Notes: a model not told the origin generated them from the letters alone. DNA of 64,000 bases from Pseudomonas gregormendelii (GCF_017114825.1 NZ_JADEVO010000012.1:62001-126000); one strand, 5' to 3'; counted from the stretch's first letter, positions 51,982 to 59,565 are shown. A program made the numbers and translations.

Positions 51982-52005
51982 GTCGAGGTCGAGGTCGAGG
52001 TCGAG
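51982..52005. repeat. GTCGAG hexamer, 4 copies
   Basis: Four perfect tandem copies of GTCGAG lie in the non-coding left flank of the phage. Confidence 0.9.
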
Positions 52006-52171
52006 GACAACGAAGCGCAAACGCTGTGGTGCAATCATCTTCAAGATCAACACAAGCAAACCCGATCTCAAGCATCCGAACCGGTCCCAATAGCCCGACG
52101 ATCAAATGACCACATTCGAGAAAAGGCCACCTCGAAATCCACGCCCAACCGGGCTAACCGCGCAATCCATC

Positions 52172-52263
52172 GTTACGCATAATGACGGGCGTTACGTTGA
52201 ACGGCCTATGGAAACTGGCTTGGCCACCATGGGTCGTTTAATGTAACGGCCATTATGCGAACC
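52172..52263. other. folded dif-like attachment site (attP hairpin), copy 1
   Basis: Two dif-like sites lie in opposite orientation. Site 1 (52172-52202): GTTACGCATAA, 9-base centre, TTACGTTGAAC. Site 2 (reverse of 52236-52263): GGTTCGCATAA, 6-base centre, TTACATTAAAC. These compare with the general gamma-proteobacterial pattern of an XerC arm like GGTGCGCATAA and an XerD arm like TTATGTTAAAT. The arms can fold: 52199-52211 pairs with 52227-52239 over 13 positions (with G-T wobbles) around a 15-base loop, and 52172-52184 pairs with 52251-52263 at 11 of 13 positions. This is the CTXphi-type ssDNA attP arrangement. Confidence 0.8.
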
Positions 52264-52485
52264 ACTCTCCAGATTCCCGATCACCTCATTCGCGATGCCA
52301 CGCTTTACGCTCCGTCCCGCGATCCTCTCGATGCTGTTTCATATGTCCTTGCCGACTATCCCCGCGTCATAGCTGAAGCCAGAAAAATGCGCTCTAGACT
52401 CGCTGAAATTGATCGAGAAACCTCCGATTTTGACCAGCGTTTACAAGCCCTGCAGGACGCTTGCGCAGCCATTCTGAACCTCTAA
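52255..52485 (+). CDS. ribbon-helix-helix-like small protein, 76 aa
   Basis: The N-terminus MRTTLQIPDHLIRDATLYA resembles the ribbon-helix-helix N-terminus of VapB-type antitoxins and small repressors. The rest is helical and charged (RKMRSRLAEIDRE, then DFDQRLQALQDAC). No toxin partner is adjacent. The start codon lies inside the XerC-like arm of dif-like site 2, and only a weak ribosome-binding site is present. In tandem arrays it is read downstream of the previous copy's zot. It could control phage functions, or the ORF may be non-functional. Confidence 0.55.
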   Translation: MRTTLQIPDHLIRDATLYAPSRDPLDAVSYVLADYPRVIAEARKMRSRLAEIDRETSDFDQRLQALQDACAAILNL

Positions 52486-52601
52486 ACCCGCCATACCTCG
52501 ACCTGCCCGCAGGGCATTAGGCGCCTCGCCGATCGGCAGCCAGGCTAATCAACATCCGCGCCGATACCCGGCAACGCCGGCCTTTCTTTCGCCCAACAAA
52601 A

Positions 52602-52633
52602 AACCCCCAGCGATCGTTAAATCACTGAGGGTT
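52602..52633 (-). terminator. terminator of the leftward phage transcript
   Basis: AACCCCCAG (52602-52610) pairs with CTGAGGGTT (52625-52633), one mismatch. Leftward it is followed by a T-run (A-run on the plus strand at 52598-52603). It ends the repressor transcript. The plus-side T-run is weak. The stretch 52486-52781 holds this terminator and nothing else I can name; a replication origin here is possible but not shown. Confidence 0.75.
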
Positions 52634-52781
52634 CTTTCGCGTCCAAAGCCTCTAGGATCGCTGTGGTGGCACTTCGCGCCATGTTCTGCCCAAAGGCTTG
52701 TTACTCGATCTCAAAGCGGAGCCAGCGCGGTCACGTGACGTCCAGCACCATCGGCGGACAGGTCCCGGTAGGTCCATTTTT

Positions 52782-52955
52782 TCAGCGCAAATCGGTTGCC
52801 CTGATGTAGCAAGCCCCAAAGGCGTTCAGCCCCTGTGCTCGTAATAGTGGAACGATTTTCACCAACTCAATCTGGCACTTGCCCTCTGAGGGATGCATCT
52901 GCGTCTCTGTGACTTTTCCATCGATCATCAGCACGAAAATCCATTTTGCCAGCAT
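52782..52955 (-). CDS. small leftward phage protein, 57 aa
   Basis: The frame starts with an ATG preceded by a strong GGAGG 5 bases upstream and encodes MLAKWIFVLMIDGKVTE, then TQMHPSEGKCQIELVKIVPLL. It lies directly downstream of the repressor in the same leftward transcript, before the terminator. A hydrophobic start and a mixed tail make a small regulatory or immunity protein possible. A second minus-strand frame overlaps it (52711-52866, about 51 codons, ending ALKKWTYRDLSADGAGRH then VTALAPL) but lacks a clear start. I do not recognise the family. Confidence 0.6.
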   Translation of the reverse strand: MLAKWIFVLMIDGKVTETQMHPSEGKCQIELVKIVPLLRAQGLNAFGACYIRATDLR

Positions 52956-53037
52956 TTCGCCTCCGTCGATTTTTGAGCTAAGCGAGTGGGGGTGCTGTTA
53001 CACCCCCACTTTACCGCAACTAACTTCGGTGCCGGCA

Positions 53038-53409
53038 TCAACCCGCTCGCCTTAAAGCTTCCTGCTCGATGCCCATTAGCACGCCTCTCATCGCAACCTT
53101 GGCCTGCTGCTGTAGCTCTACAGGCAGCAAATCCAGTCTTCTCCATATGGCGCTAAATTCTGCAGAGTTTGTACGTTCCGACTCGTCCAACAGCAGTTCG
53201 TCGGTTGAAACTCCGAAAATCTTAGCAAGGGTTGCGATCTTGTCCCCTGGTGGAGTCGCCTTTCCCGCCTCATATCCCTTGTATGAGGACTCAGATATTC
53301 CCGCCGCTTCCCATGCCTTATGTTGCGTCAAACCCGCAGCCTCTCTGGCTTTGCGTAGGTTTTCACCGATGGTCATCGTTAGGTCACTCTCATTGCCAAT
53401 TTCTTCCAT
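53038..53409 (-). CDS. XRE-type phage repressor, 123 aa
   Basis: The HTH of Cro/C1 type reads IGENLRKAREAAGLTQHKAWEAAGISESSYKGYEAGK. The helical C-terminal part (DELLLDESERTNSAEF, then LPVELQQQAKVAMRGVLM) probably mediates dimerisation. It is divergent from rep and sits in the RstR-like position of CTX-type phages. The ATG at 53409 has AGGAG 8 bases upstream; a longer version starts at 53430. It is expected to bind the paired operator boxes in the divergent region. Confidence 0.88.
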   Translation of the reverse strand: MEEIGNESDLTMTIGENLRKAREAAGLTQHKAWEAAGISESSYKGYEAGKATPPGDKIATLAKIFGVSTDELLLDESERTNSAEFSAIWRRLDLLPVELQQQAKVAMRGVLMGIEQEALRRAG

Positions 53410-53450
53410 CACCTTATCTCCTGTATGCATTTACACCGTCATGATACGAC

Positions 53451-53485
53451 ACCATAAGGTGTAAGATCGTGCTTGACCAAATGGT
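53451..53485. promoter_or_regulatory. paired repressor operators
   Basis: Two ACC-N4-GGT inverted boxes lie 25 bp apart (53451-53460 in ACACC-ATAA-GGTGT, 53476-53485 in ACC-AAAT-GGT) between the divergent repressor and rep genes. This spacing suits two repressor dimers on one helix face. Confidence 0.65.
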
Positions 53486-53537
53486 GCATGATCTCGTACC
53501 TTAAAGGTCAAGTTCATCCCCCTTGACGGATTTATAG

Positions 53538-54668
53538 ATGTTCATCGACTGGCTCAAGGTTTCACAGGAACATGATTTTGACCTTCCGGTTATCTCAGAT
53601 ACCGCGTTCAAGGCCATTGATACCCTGACCGGCGAAGTCTTGAGCACCAGCTATCGATCCGTTAAGCACCAGGGAAGCCACAGTTCAACCGTACAAATTC
53701 ACGTCCAAGGCCGGAAAATCACAATCGATGGCAATCCTTCGCGTCTCAATCGTCATGACAACCTCTGGGGTTTTGAAACCCTTGAGCAGTGCATCTCCGT
53801 TTACAACGAGCTTCTTGCACAGTACGGGCTTCCTTCTTTCACCCGTTGCACGCGGTTTGAGGTACGCCAGGGTGAATCGGGCGCGAAAGCTTCACATATT
53901 TGGGCGGACGGTTGCTGTATTCATCGAGTCGACCTCACAACAAATATCTCAGTAGGGAAGGGCAACGAAATCCCCTACTTGCGAGGACTGGCGTCTCAAC
54001 GAATAGGCCATTCTATCGGTCGACTATTTCCAAATGGCCGCTCTGTAGATTGGACAACTAGTGGAAGCGGGAAGGGCGTTCGTCTTCAATATCGCAAGGC
54101 ATACGACAAGGCATTCGAAATTTACAAGCATCATCTCCCCAAAGTTAAACGTTTTTTCGGAGAAGATTCCTCAGAGCTCAAATACGCTCAGGACATTTAT
54201 CAATACGCCGTGGATGTTGGCATTGTTCGTTTAGAACAAGAACTAAAAAGTGAATTTTTAAGCCGTGAAAAGCTATGTTATTGGGGCCTCTTTGATGAAG
54301 GCGAATATCAATCTCTGCATAAAGAGTTTCTTAGCGTCGACGAACGCTTAAAGGTGACTAAAATGGATATGGCAAGCATTGCTCAGCAATTACTGCTAGA
54401 AAACATTTGTGACACTCCACGAGCAGCAAACGTGACTGCGTCTTACGCCCATCTTTGGATGCATGGCATGGAAATCGTTTGTTCTCAGAGGTCGTTTGAG
54501 ACTCACGCAGCTAGACTCAATCGTATCGGCATTAATATTCGCAATGCATGCGATCTGACTACGTTTAGTAATGTATTCATACGAGAGATGCGTGAAATCA
54601 ATCCGGTTAAAAGTATCGCTCCGCCAAATTGGTATAAACGCCCGACGCATTTGAGGCTTGCTGCGTAA
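53538..54668 (+). CDS. phage replication initiation protein (gene II/X family, RstA-like)
   Basis: This 376-aa protein begins MFIDWLKVSQEHDFDLPV and carries a central FTRCTRFEVRQG, then VRLEQELKSEFLSREKL, both typical of filamentous-phage Rep proteins (phage/plasmid replication protein II/X). Rep nicks the double-stranded origin to begin rolling-circle replication. In a tandem array, two origins let a full single-stranded genome be copied from the chromosome. The stop codon shares a base with the start of the following small gene. The promoter region holds the operator pair. Confidence 0.9.
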   Translation: MFIDWLKVSQEHDFDLPVISDTAFKAIDTLTGEVLSTSYRSVKHQGSHSSTVQIHVQGRKITIDGNPSRLNRHDNLWGFETLEQCISVYNELLAQYGLPSFTRCTRFEVRQGESGAKASHIWADGCCIHRVDLTTNISVGKGNEIPYLRGLASQRIGHSIGRLFPNGRSVDWTTSGSGKGVRLQYRKAYDKAFEIYKHHLPKVKRFFGEDSSELKYAQDIYQYAVDVGIVRLEQELKSEFLSREKLCYWGLFDEGEYQSLHKEFLSVDERLKVTKMDMASIAQQLLLENICDTPRAANVTASYAHLWMHGMEIVCSQRSFETHAARLNRIGINIRNACDLTTFSNVFIREMREINPVKSIAPPNWYKRPTHLRLAA

Positions 54669-54754
54669 TGATGGCCCCATTGATGGAGACTATTTTTCTT
54701 TTCATTGGTGCTGTAATCCTCATAAAAACTCTTGGTAGGTTGGCTCGTTCATGA
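54668..54754 (+). CDS. 28-aa membrane peptide coupled to rep
   Basis: This tiny frame encodes MMAPLMETIFLFIGAVILIK and a short basic tail TLGRLARS: one TM helix with positive C-terminus. Its ATG shares the final A of the rep stop codon (TAATG), and its stop overlaps the next start (ATGA). Such tight coupling on both sides supports translation. It may be a small coat or assembly protein. Confidence 0.6.
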   Translation: MMAPLMETIFLFIGAVILIKTLGRLARS

Positions 54755-54981
54755 TTAATAGTCTTCAAGGAACGGCAATAAGCAAAGGTCAGCAGCGGCA
54801 ACAGGAGTTCCAGGACCGGTGTAGAGCTGCGTTTTTGAACCCGGTACTAGCTGATTCAGTTGCGGCAACCATCAAAGTTATTGAAGAGCGAAAAGAGCAG
54901 GGCATAAAGCCTGAAAAAATTTGGACTAAAGATTTTGAAGAATCAGGAACCTGTTCCGTTGCTGAATGGATGGGTTACTAA
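54751..54981 (+). CDS. small soluble phage protein, 76 aa
   Basis: The product is helical and charged (MINSLQGTAISKGQQRQQ, then EFQDRCRAAFLNPVLADSVA, then IKVIEERKEQGIKPEKI). It overlaps the coupled 28-aa gene by 4 bases. It has no signal or TM segment. Possible roles are replication accessory or regulation; the family is not recognised. Confidence 0.65.
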   Translation: MINSLQGTAISKGQQRQQEFQDRCRAAFLNPVLADSVAATIKVIEERKEQGIKPEKIWTKDFEESGTCSVAEWMGY

Positions 54982-55050
54982 AACCTGCTCAGAAGAGCAT
55001 TTAACAATTGGGCACAAGCCTAAGCATTCATTGAATAGAAGGTACTAACC

Positions 55051-55341
55051 ATGTCTGACGAAAAAACAGTCGTTCGAGTCCAAGTTACCGGCATCACTCG
55101 TTCCGGCACTTCTACTGCCTCCGGCAAACCATTCTGCATGTTCGAAGCTTATGTTTTCGTTCCTCCTGCTCCGTACCCTACTAAGAATATGTTTTTCGCT
55201 GAAACCCAACAGCAAGTTCCGCAGCCCGGAATGTATGAGTGCGATTTGATCCCAGATGAGCGCGCTAAGAATTTTGCACTCACTGTCGACCCTCGCCAAG
55301 GTCGCCGTATGACCCAGCAACCAAAAGTCTCGGCGGCTTAA
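55051..55341 (+). CDS. ssDNA-binding protein (pV-like)
   Basis: This 96-aa soluble protein has alternating strands consistent with a small OB-like fold (VVRVQVTGITRSGTSTASG, then FCMFEAYVFVPPAPYPTK, then GMYECDLIPDERAKNFAL). It sits between rep and the coat genes, the position of gene V in filamentous phages, which coats the new single strand before assembly. Identification rests on position, size and fold-like pattern rather than a diagnostic motif. Confidence 0.6.
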   Translation: MSDEKTVVRVQVTGITRSGTSTASGKPFCMFEAYVFVPPAPYPTKNMFFAETQQQVPQPGMYECDLIPDERAKNFALTVDPRQGRRMTQQPKVSAA

Positions 55342-55345
55342 TCGT

Positions 55346-55570
55346 ATGGCGCTCCCTGATAAAGTCTGGATAGTAGTTTGCAAAAGCGGATTTGCTCCGG
55401 GCGGTGCCACTCCAAGCGATTGCGTTTACGAGGAAATATCAAGTTCAGTTCTTCAAGCTGATAGCTTGGGGATGACAAAAGATCAGTACGACGAAGTGTT
55501 TGGTGCGATTGCTGGCTTGATCTGCATCATTATCATTTTCGCACTGTTAAAAAAAGCAATAGAACAGTAA
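55346..55570 (+). CDS. minor coat protein (pVII/pIX-like), 74 aa
   Basis: A short Cys-containing N-terminal part (CKSGFAPGGATPSDC) and an EEISSSVLQADSLGMTKDQ stretch precede a single TM helix (GAIAGLICIIIIFALLK) and basic end. This is the plan of small virion-cap proteins. It starts 4 bases after the ssDNA-binding gene. Confidence 0.65.
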   Translation: MALPDKVWIVVCKSGFAPGGATPSDCVYEEISSSVLQADSLGMTKDQYDEVFGAIAGLICIIIIFALLKKAIEQ

Positions 55571-55609
55571 CAACACAACTGGCATTCAGCCAACACAGGA
55601 GCAATACCC

Positions 55610-55819
55610 ATGAAAAAAGTAATCCTCGGTAACACTGGTAAAATCGCCTCCGCTACTGCGCTGCTTACTGCTGCAGGCGCCTCGCAAGCAGCCTTCGACG
55701 TGGCTCCAGTGGTCGCGTCTATCACCGAAGCAGGCCCAGCTGCTGCGCTCATTGGCACCGCCGTGCTCGGTGTCATCGTCATCATCAAAACCTTCAAGTA
55801 CATTCGTTCGGCGTTCTAA
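55610..55819 (+). CDS. major coat protein (pVIII-like)
   Basis: A 27-aa signal peptide ends ...AGASQA. The mature 42-aa coat subunit starts AFDVAPVV, with an acidic-neutral N-part, TM segment AALIGTAVLGVIVIIK and basic C-terminus TFKYIRSAF that contacts DNA in the family. It directly precedes a strong terminator, as expected for the most abundant virion protein. Confidence 0.85.
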   Translation: MKKVILGNTGKIASATALLTAAGASQAAFDVAPVVASITEAGPAAALIGTAVLGVIVIIKTFKYIRSAF

Positions 55820-55848
55820 CAGGGCTGAACGCTTACTTGCGACGCAGT

Positions 55849-55879
55849 AACGCCCTGGCTAATTAGCGGGGCGTTTTTT
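55849..55879 (+). terminator. terminator after major coat gene
   Basis: AACGCCC (55849-55855) pairs with GGGCGTT (55869-55875), with an inner GCTAATTAGC, and ends in a T-run. It separates the coat genes from pIII. Confidence 0.85.
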
Positions 55880-55914
55880 ATTCAGAAAGGGACAATATAA
55901 GGCAATGCCGAAGC

Positions 55915-57594
55915 ATGAGGCATGCCGTTATTCGTCCCGCATCCTTTATCTTTAGCGAGTGTGCAGCCGTGGGTTTAATTACACGCTTAAAAGCCGCTGT
56001 TCTTGTCGGCTGCCTTTCATTTTCCATGTTCGCTACTGCTGCTCCATATACATATTGGCGCGGTAACAATGGACCGCATCCAACTCCCGCTGCGGCCTGT
56101 AGAACTATCGACGGAGGCACGTGGGGCCCCGGTCAAACAATGACCTTCAGTCGCGCCATTTCTCAGGCAGGCGGTATTTATTTTCAGTGTATGTACACTG
56201 TAAATAGTTTGGACGGCGGCCCTGATTTTCCTTGGCAGAGTGGCGAATCTACTCGTATGGGTCAAGAGTGCCCGCCTGACACCGGGCCCTTTAATCCAGA
56301 TACCGGCGAATGTCCCTCACTCGTTGTTAAAGCGCCAGGCGAAAAGTGCGAGAATCAAACCGGAGCCACATCCGAAAATCCTTTCATTTGGGACCCGTCT
56401 TCCGGCAAGTGCGAAAAGTTTTACGACGCAGGTCTTGAAGCAAGCTGTAAATATATGGGCAACACATTTGCAACTCCGACGGCGTACACCGTGGCTGGCA
56501 ATATTAGTTCATCTGGTCAAGCTGTTGCGCCTCCGACTTTTGCCGATTCAGGTATTAACTGCCAAGTAAAAACAGTTAGTTCGTCTGAGTGCACTATCAA
56601 CGTTTCCGGTGCTGTTAGTTGCAACGTCATGGGTTCATTTACTGGCGAGATTAACTCTCAAGGTACAAAAGACGCAGCAGACGCACTTTGTCCTAACGGC
56701 AAATGTCCCGTCAAGGAACCTAAAACTGAGTCAAAGGAAGAAGGATGCACGCCTATTGGCAATGGCACTGGTGGCACTACCTGTACCCAAACAAAGGAAA
56801 CCACGAAGGAGGGCACTCAGCAGTGTGGCACTGTTAATGGTGCTTATAAATGCGTCACTAAACCGCCTTATTCTAACGGTGTTAAAACTACTATAACTGC
56901 CACTTCCGAGACGCTTTCTGACGGCAGCGTTAAAGTTACTACTGTTAAGGATTCTTCCAACACTGTTTGTACTGACGTCAAAACCTGTACTACTCAAACC
57001 TCAACTACCGTCAGCCATAACACGACCAAACCCAGCGGCGGCACAAGTTCTGGCAGTAGCTGCACCGGTTCTTGTACTCCAAATGGCGGAGGTGTCGAAA
57101 CTAATCCAAACGCTGGTTCTGGTAATTCCGGCAATGGTTCAAGCGGCAATGGCAATGGTGATGGCGAAGGAGAGGGCGGTGATGGTACCGCTTCGACCAC
57201 TGACGATTGTGAAGCTCCACCAGATTGTGACGGCGATCCTTTTCAGTGCGCAATCCTCAAGCAAGCGCACATTGATACTTGCAAGTTAATGGCCGGTCCC
57301 ACTGATCAAGAACAGGCTCAGTCTGATGCAAAAACAGATGCCGCCTATGCAGACTTAGATGCCCACCAAACTGAGCTCGACGGCAAAGTAACTGGCCTTC
57401 TTTCTCAGTTTCAGTCGTCTACTTCTGGCGGCGGTTCCGCTGGCAAATGCCTTCCTGATTATCAATTTGCAGTCTCTGGTCACAGCATTGACATGGAGTT
57501 TTCTAAGGCCTGCGACTCCCTCAGCTGGGTCCGTTTAGTTGTTCTCGCCGGGGCTTATTTGTTTGCTGCACGCATCGTTTCAAGGGAGGTTTAA
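55915..57594 (+). CDS. adsorption/minor coat protein pIII
   Basis: A signal peptide (LKAAVLVGCLSFSMFATAA) precedes a Cys-rich N-terminal receptor domain. Gly/Ser-rich low-complexity linkers follow (near PNAGSGNSGNGSSGNGNGDG), then a C-terminal domain and one TM anchor (LVVLAGAYLFAARIV). This is the pIII architecture that binds the host pilus and caps the virion tip. A GTG at 55969 just before the signal is a possible later start. The receptor-binding domain shows no similarity that I could place. Confidence 0.88.
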   Translation: MRHAVIRPASFIFSECAAVGLITRLKAAVLVGCLSFSMFATAAPYTYWRGNNGPHPTPAAACRTIDGGTWGPGQTMTFSRAISQAGGIYFQCMYTVNSLDGGPDFPWQSGESTRMGQECPPDTGPFNPDTGECPSLVVKAPGEKCENQTGATSENPFIWDPSSGKCEKFYDAGLEASCKYMGNTFATPTAYTVAGNISSSGQAVAPPTFADSGINCQVKTVSSSECTINVSGAVSCNVMGSFTGEINSQGTKDAADALCPNGKCPVKEPKTESKEEGCTPIGNGTGGTTCTQTKETTKEGTQQCGTVNGAYKCVTKPPYSNGVKTTITATSETLSDGSVKVTTVKDSSNTVCTDVKTCTTQTSTTVSHNTTKPSGGTSSGSSCTGSCTPNGGGVETNPNAGSGNSGNGSSGNGNGDGEGEGGDGTASTTDDCEAPPDCDGDPFQCAILKQAHIDTCKLMAGPTDQEQAQSDAKTDAAYADLDAHQTELDGKVTGLLSQFQSSTSGGGSAGKCLPDYQFAVSGHSIDMEFSKACDSLSWVRLVVLAGAYLFAARIVSREV

Positions 57595-57597
57595 GCC

Positions 57598-57894
57598 ATG
57601 TTTCAAGTATTGATTTCCGCTATAACTGCGGTCGCTGGTTGGATTCTTCCCCGTCTCCTGGCGGTTGCTGGAACAGCTGCAGTCTCTACAACAGTGCTTA
57701 TGCCGATCTTTAACTACCTGCAAAACCAGATCATACAAAGACTCAACGGCATGCCTGCTGACGCTGTCAATTTTTTCCGCTTCGTCGGCATTTTCGATGC
57801 GATCTCTGTCATTTTCGCTGCTTACGCGATGGCAGTAGGAATCAAGGTCGCCAAGGCTGCCTACCAGCGTGCCGGGAGTAAATCTAATGCTTAA
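57598..57894 (+). CDS. minor coat protein pVI-like (DUF2523)
   Basis: This 98-aa protein has a hydrophobic N-terminal segment (FQVLISAITAVAGWILPRLLA), a middle polar stretch, and a second hydrophobic segment (AISVIFAAYAMAVGI), the usual layout of pVI virion-end proteins. It starts 3 bases after pIII and overlaps the Zot frame by 8 bases. Confidence 0.8.
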   Translation: MFQVLISAITAVAGWILPRLLAVAGTAAVSTTVLMPIFNYLQNQIIQRLNGMPADAVNFFRFVGIFDAISVIFAAYAMAVGIKVAKAAYQRAGSKSNA

Positions 57895-59008
57895 GCTCGT
57901 TACCGGTTTACCTGGTGCAGGAAAAACTTCCAATGAGCTGTGGGATTTTTTGCAGAACAAGGATTACGCCTCGCGCCCCAAATTCTGCACGCCTATCAAG
58001 GGTTTCATACCTGCTGATCACGGCGTCACTGAGATTGAACACATCGACAAATGGCAGGAATTGCCAGAGGGCTCTGTCATTCTTTGCGATGAAGTCCAGC
58101 GGTATTGCGGGACCGATATCGGACGTGAAGCGCCTCAATGGGTGCAAGATTTCGCCATCCACCGGCATTCCGGTAAAGACTTGATTTTCATCACTCAGGC
58201 ACCCGGATTTCTTCATCCATTCGCTCGAAAGCTCGTACAACCGCACGTCAATTATCATCGCCCGTACAACCTTGGGCGTTCGATGCGTTACACCTGGGAA
58301 TCTGTTCAGACCGATCCAGCTTCTAAAACGGCTCGAAACCTTGGCCAGAGCCAGATGGTGAAGACTGATAAAAAAGTCTTCGATCTATACACATCAACGG
58401 TCTTGGACACGCACAAAGCACGACCACCGTTGAAGACTATTGCCGTGCTCGGTGCCGCAATATTGCTGTGCCTGATCTGCTTTTACTTCGTCATCAAATA
58501 CGTGATGCATTACACAGGATCTGAGCCTGAAACCCCGCTTGAAGCTGTGGCAACCACGGTCTCAAAGGAAGCTCCAGCGGTCCCGGCGCCAAGGTCATTT
58601 GGCATTCCATCAGCAGAAAATAAGCCGGTCTGGACCGAGGAAACTATCAAGCCGCGTATGGCTGGCAATCTGTATACAGCGCCGGTCTATGACCAGCTCA
58701 CAGCACCAACCGATTTTCCTCGTGTGGCTGCCTGCATGAGTTCCGAATCCCGCGGCTCCTGTAACTGTTACACCCAGCAGGGAACGCCTATTGATGTCCC
58801 TAAAAGTGCGTGCCTGGTGTTCGTCATTCATGGCGCCTTTGATCCATGGTTTACCAGTCGTAACCAACGCGCGCAGGAGCAACAGTCGCAATCGAGCGAG
58901 CAGCCAACAGCTCAGCCCGTAACCCGAGCAGAAACTAATCTAGGGGCAGGATTCACCGTGGTGGCTGATAACTCACACACGGAGCGGAAAACCGGCATTG
59001 CCAAGTAG
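57887..59008 (+). CDS. Zot-like virion assembly ATPase (pI)
   Basis: This 373-aa protein has a Walker A GLPGAGKT (7-14) and Walker B VILCDEVQ (63-71). One TM segment is at about 184-207 (IAVLGAAILLCLICFYFVI), with a periplasmic C-terminal part containing cysteines. Zot/pI powers extrusion of the filament through the envelope. The ATG at 57887 has GGGAG 8 bases upstream. It is the last phage gene before the unit boundary. Confidence 0.92.
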   Translation: MLKLVTGLPGAGKTSNELWDFLQNKDYASRPKFCTPIKGFIPADHGVTEIEHIDKWQELPEGSVILCDEVQRYCGTDIGREAPQWVQDFAIHRHSGKDLIFITQAPGFLHPFARKLVQPHVNYHRPYNLGRSMRYTWESVQTDPASKTARNLGQSQMVKTDKKVFDLYTSTVLDTHKARPPLKTIAVLGAAILLCLICFYFVIKYVMHYTGSEPETPLEAVATTVSKEAPAVPAPRSFGIPSAENKPVWTEETIKPRMAGNLYTAPVYDQLTAPTDFPRVAACMSSESRGSCNCYTQQGTPIDVPKSACLVFVIHGAFDPWFTSRNQRAQEQQSQSSEQPTAQPVTRAETNLGAGFTVVADNSHTERKTGIAK

Positions 59009-59025
59009 CCCTCAGATATAACTAA

Positions 59026-59043
59026 ACTAAATAACTGTTTAGT
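59026..59043. repeat. ACTAAA-N6-TTTAGT palindrome, phage end
   Basis: It has the same arms and spacing as 51480-51497 in the left flank. It could be a weak terminator after zot or a protein-binding site. Confidence 0.55.
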
Positions 59044-59103
59044 CGTGTTAGATCATTCGGTGCTTAAAAGAAGCGTATCACCAGGGCAAAGCGTTAACCA
59101 ATG

Positions 59104-59195
59104 GTTACGCATAATGACGGGCGTTACGTTGAACGGCCTATGGAAACTGGCTTGGCCACCATGGGTCGTTTAATGTAACGGCCATTATGCGAACC
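59104..59195. other. folded dif-like attachment site, copy 2
   Basis: This is identical to 52172-52263 but preceded by phage sequence (G at 59103) instead of chromosome. It is the junction between units. Confidence 0.8.
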
Positions 59196-59417
59196 ACTCT
59201 CCAGATTCCCGATCACCTCATTCGCGATGCCACGCTTTACGCTCCGTCCCGCGATCCTCTCGATGCTGTTTCATATGTCCTTGCCGACTATCCCCGCGTC
59301 ATAGCTGAAGCCAGAAAAATGCGCTCTAGACTCGCTGAAATTGATCGAGAAACCTCCGATTTTGACCAGCGTTTACAAGCCCTGCAGGACGCTTGCGCAG
59401 CCATTCTGAACCTCTAA
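59187..59417 (+). CDS. ribbon-helix-helix-like protein (unit 2)
   Basis: This is an identical copy of the 52255 gene; see that entry. Here the upstream region is the zot end of unit 1, so it can be read as the tail of the structural transcript. Confidence 0.55.
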   Translation: MRTTLQIPDHLIRDATLYAPSRDPLDAVSYVLADYPRVIAEARKMRSRLAEIDRETSDFDQRLQALQDACAAILNL

Positions 59418-59533
59418 ACCCGCCATACCTCGACCTGCCCGCAGGGCATTAGGCGCCTCGCCGATCGGCAGCCAGGCTAATCAACATCCGCGCCGATACC
59501 CGGCAACGCCGGCCTTTCTTTCGCCCAACAAAA

Positions 59534-59565
59534 AACCCCCAGCGATCGTTAAATCACTGAGGGTT
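59534..59565 (-). terminator. leftward terminator (unit 2)
   Basis: This is a copy of the 52602-52633 hairpin. Confidence 0.75.

Larger units (their letters stand above)
52172..59103 (+). mobile_element. inovirus prophage, complete unit 1 (6932 bp)
   Basis: The unit starts at a GTTACGCATAATG that recurs at 59104. The base before it differs (C at 52171, G at 59103), so the left chromosome-phage border is at 52171/52172. All ORFs recur exactly 6932 bases later. Gene order is RHH-like ORF, divergent repressor block, rep, small coupled ORFs, ssDNA-binding protein, two small coat-like proteins, terminator, pIII, pVI, Zot. No integrase, transposase or resolvase is present. Codon use and composition are AT-richer than the host flank. 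Confidence 0.93.

Noticed and set aside
51713..52105. 130-aa minus-strand ORF and overlapping plus-strand ORFs before the phage
   Set aside because: They are built on a REP head and GTCGAG repeats with no start signals or protein-like composition.
52255..52485. Antitoxin of a toxin-antitoxin pair
   Set aside because: The RHH-like N-terminus fits, but no toxin gene is adjacent on either strand.
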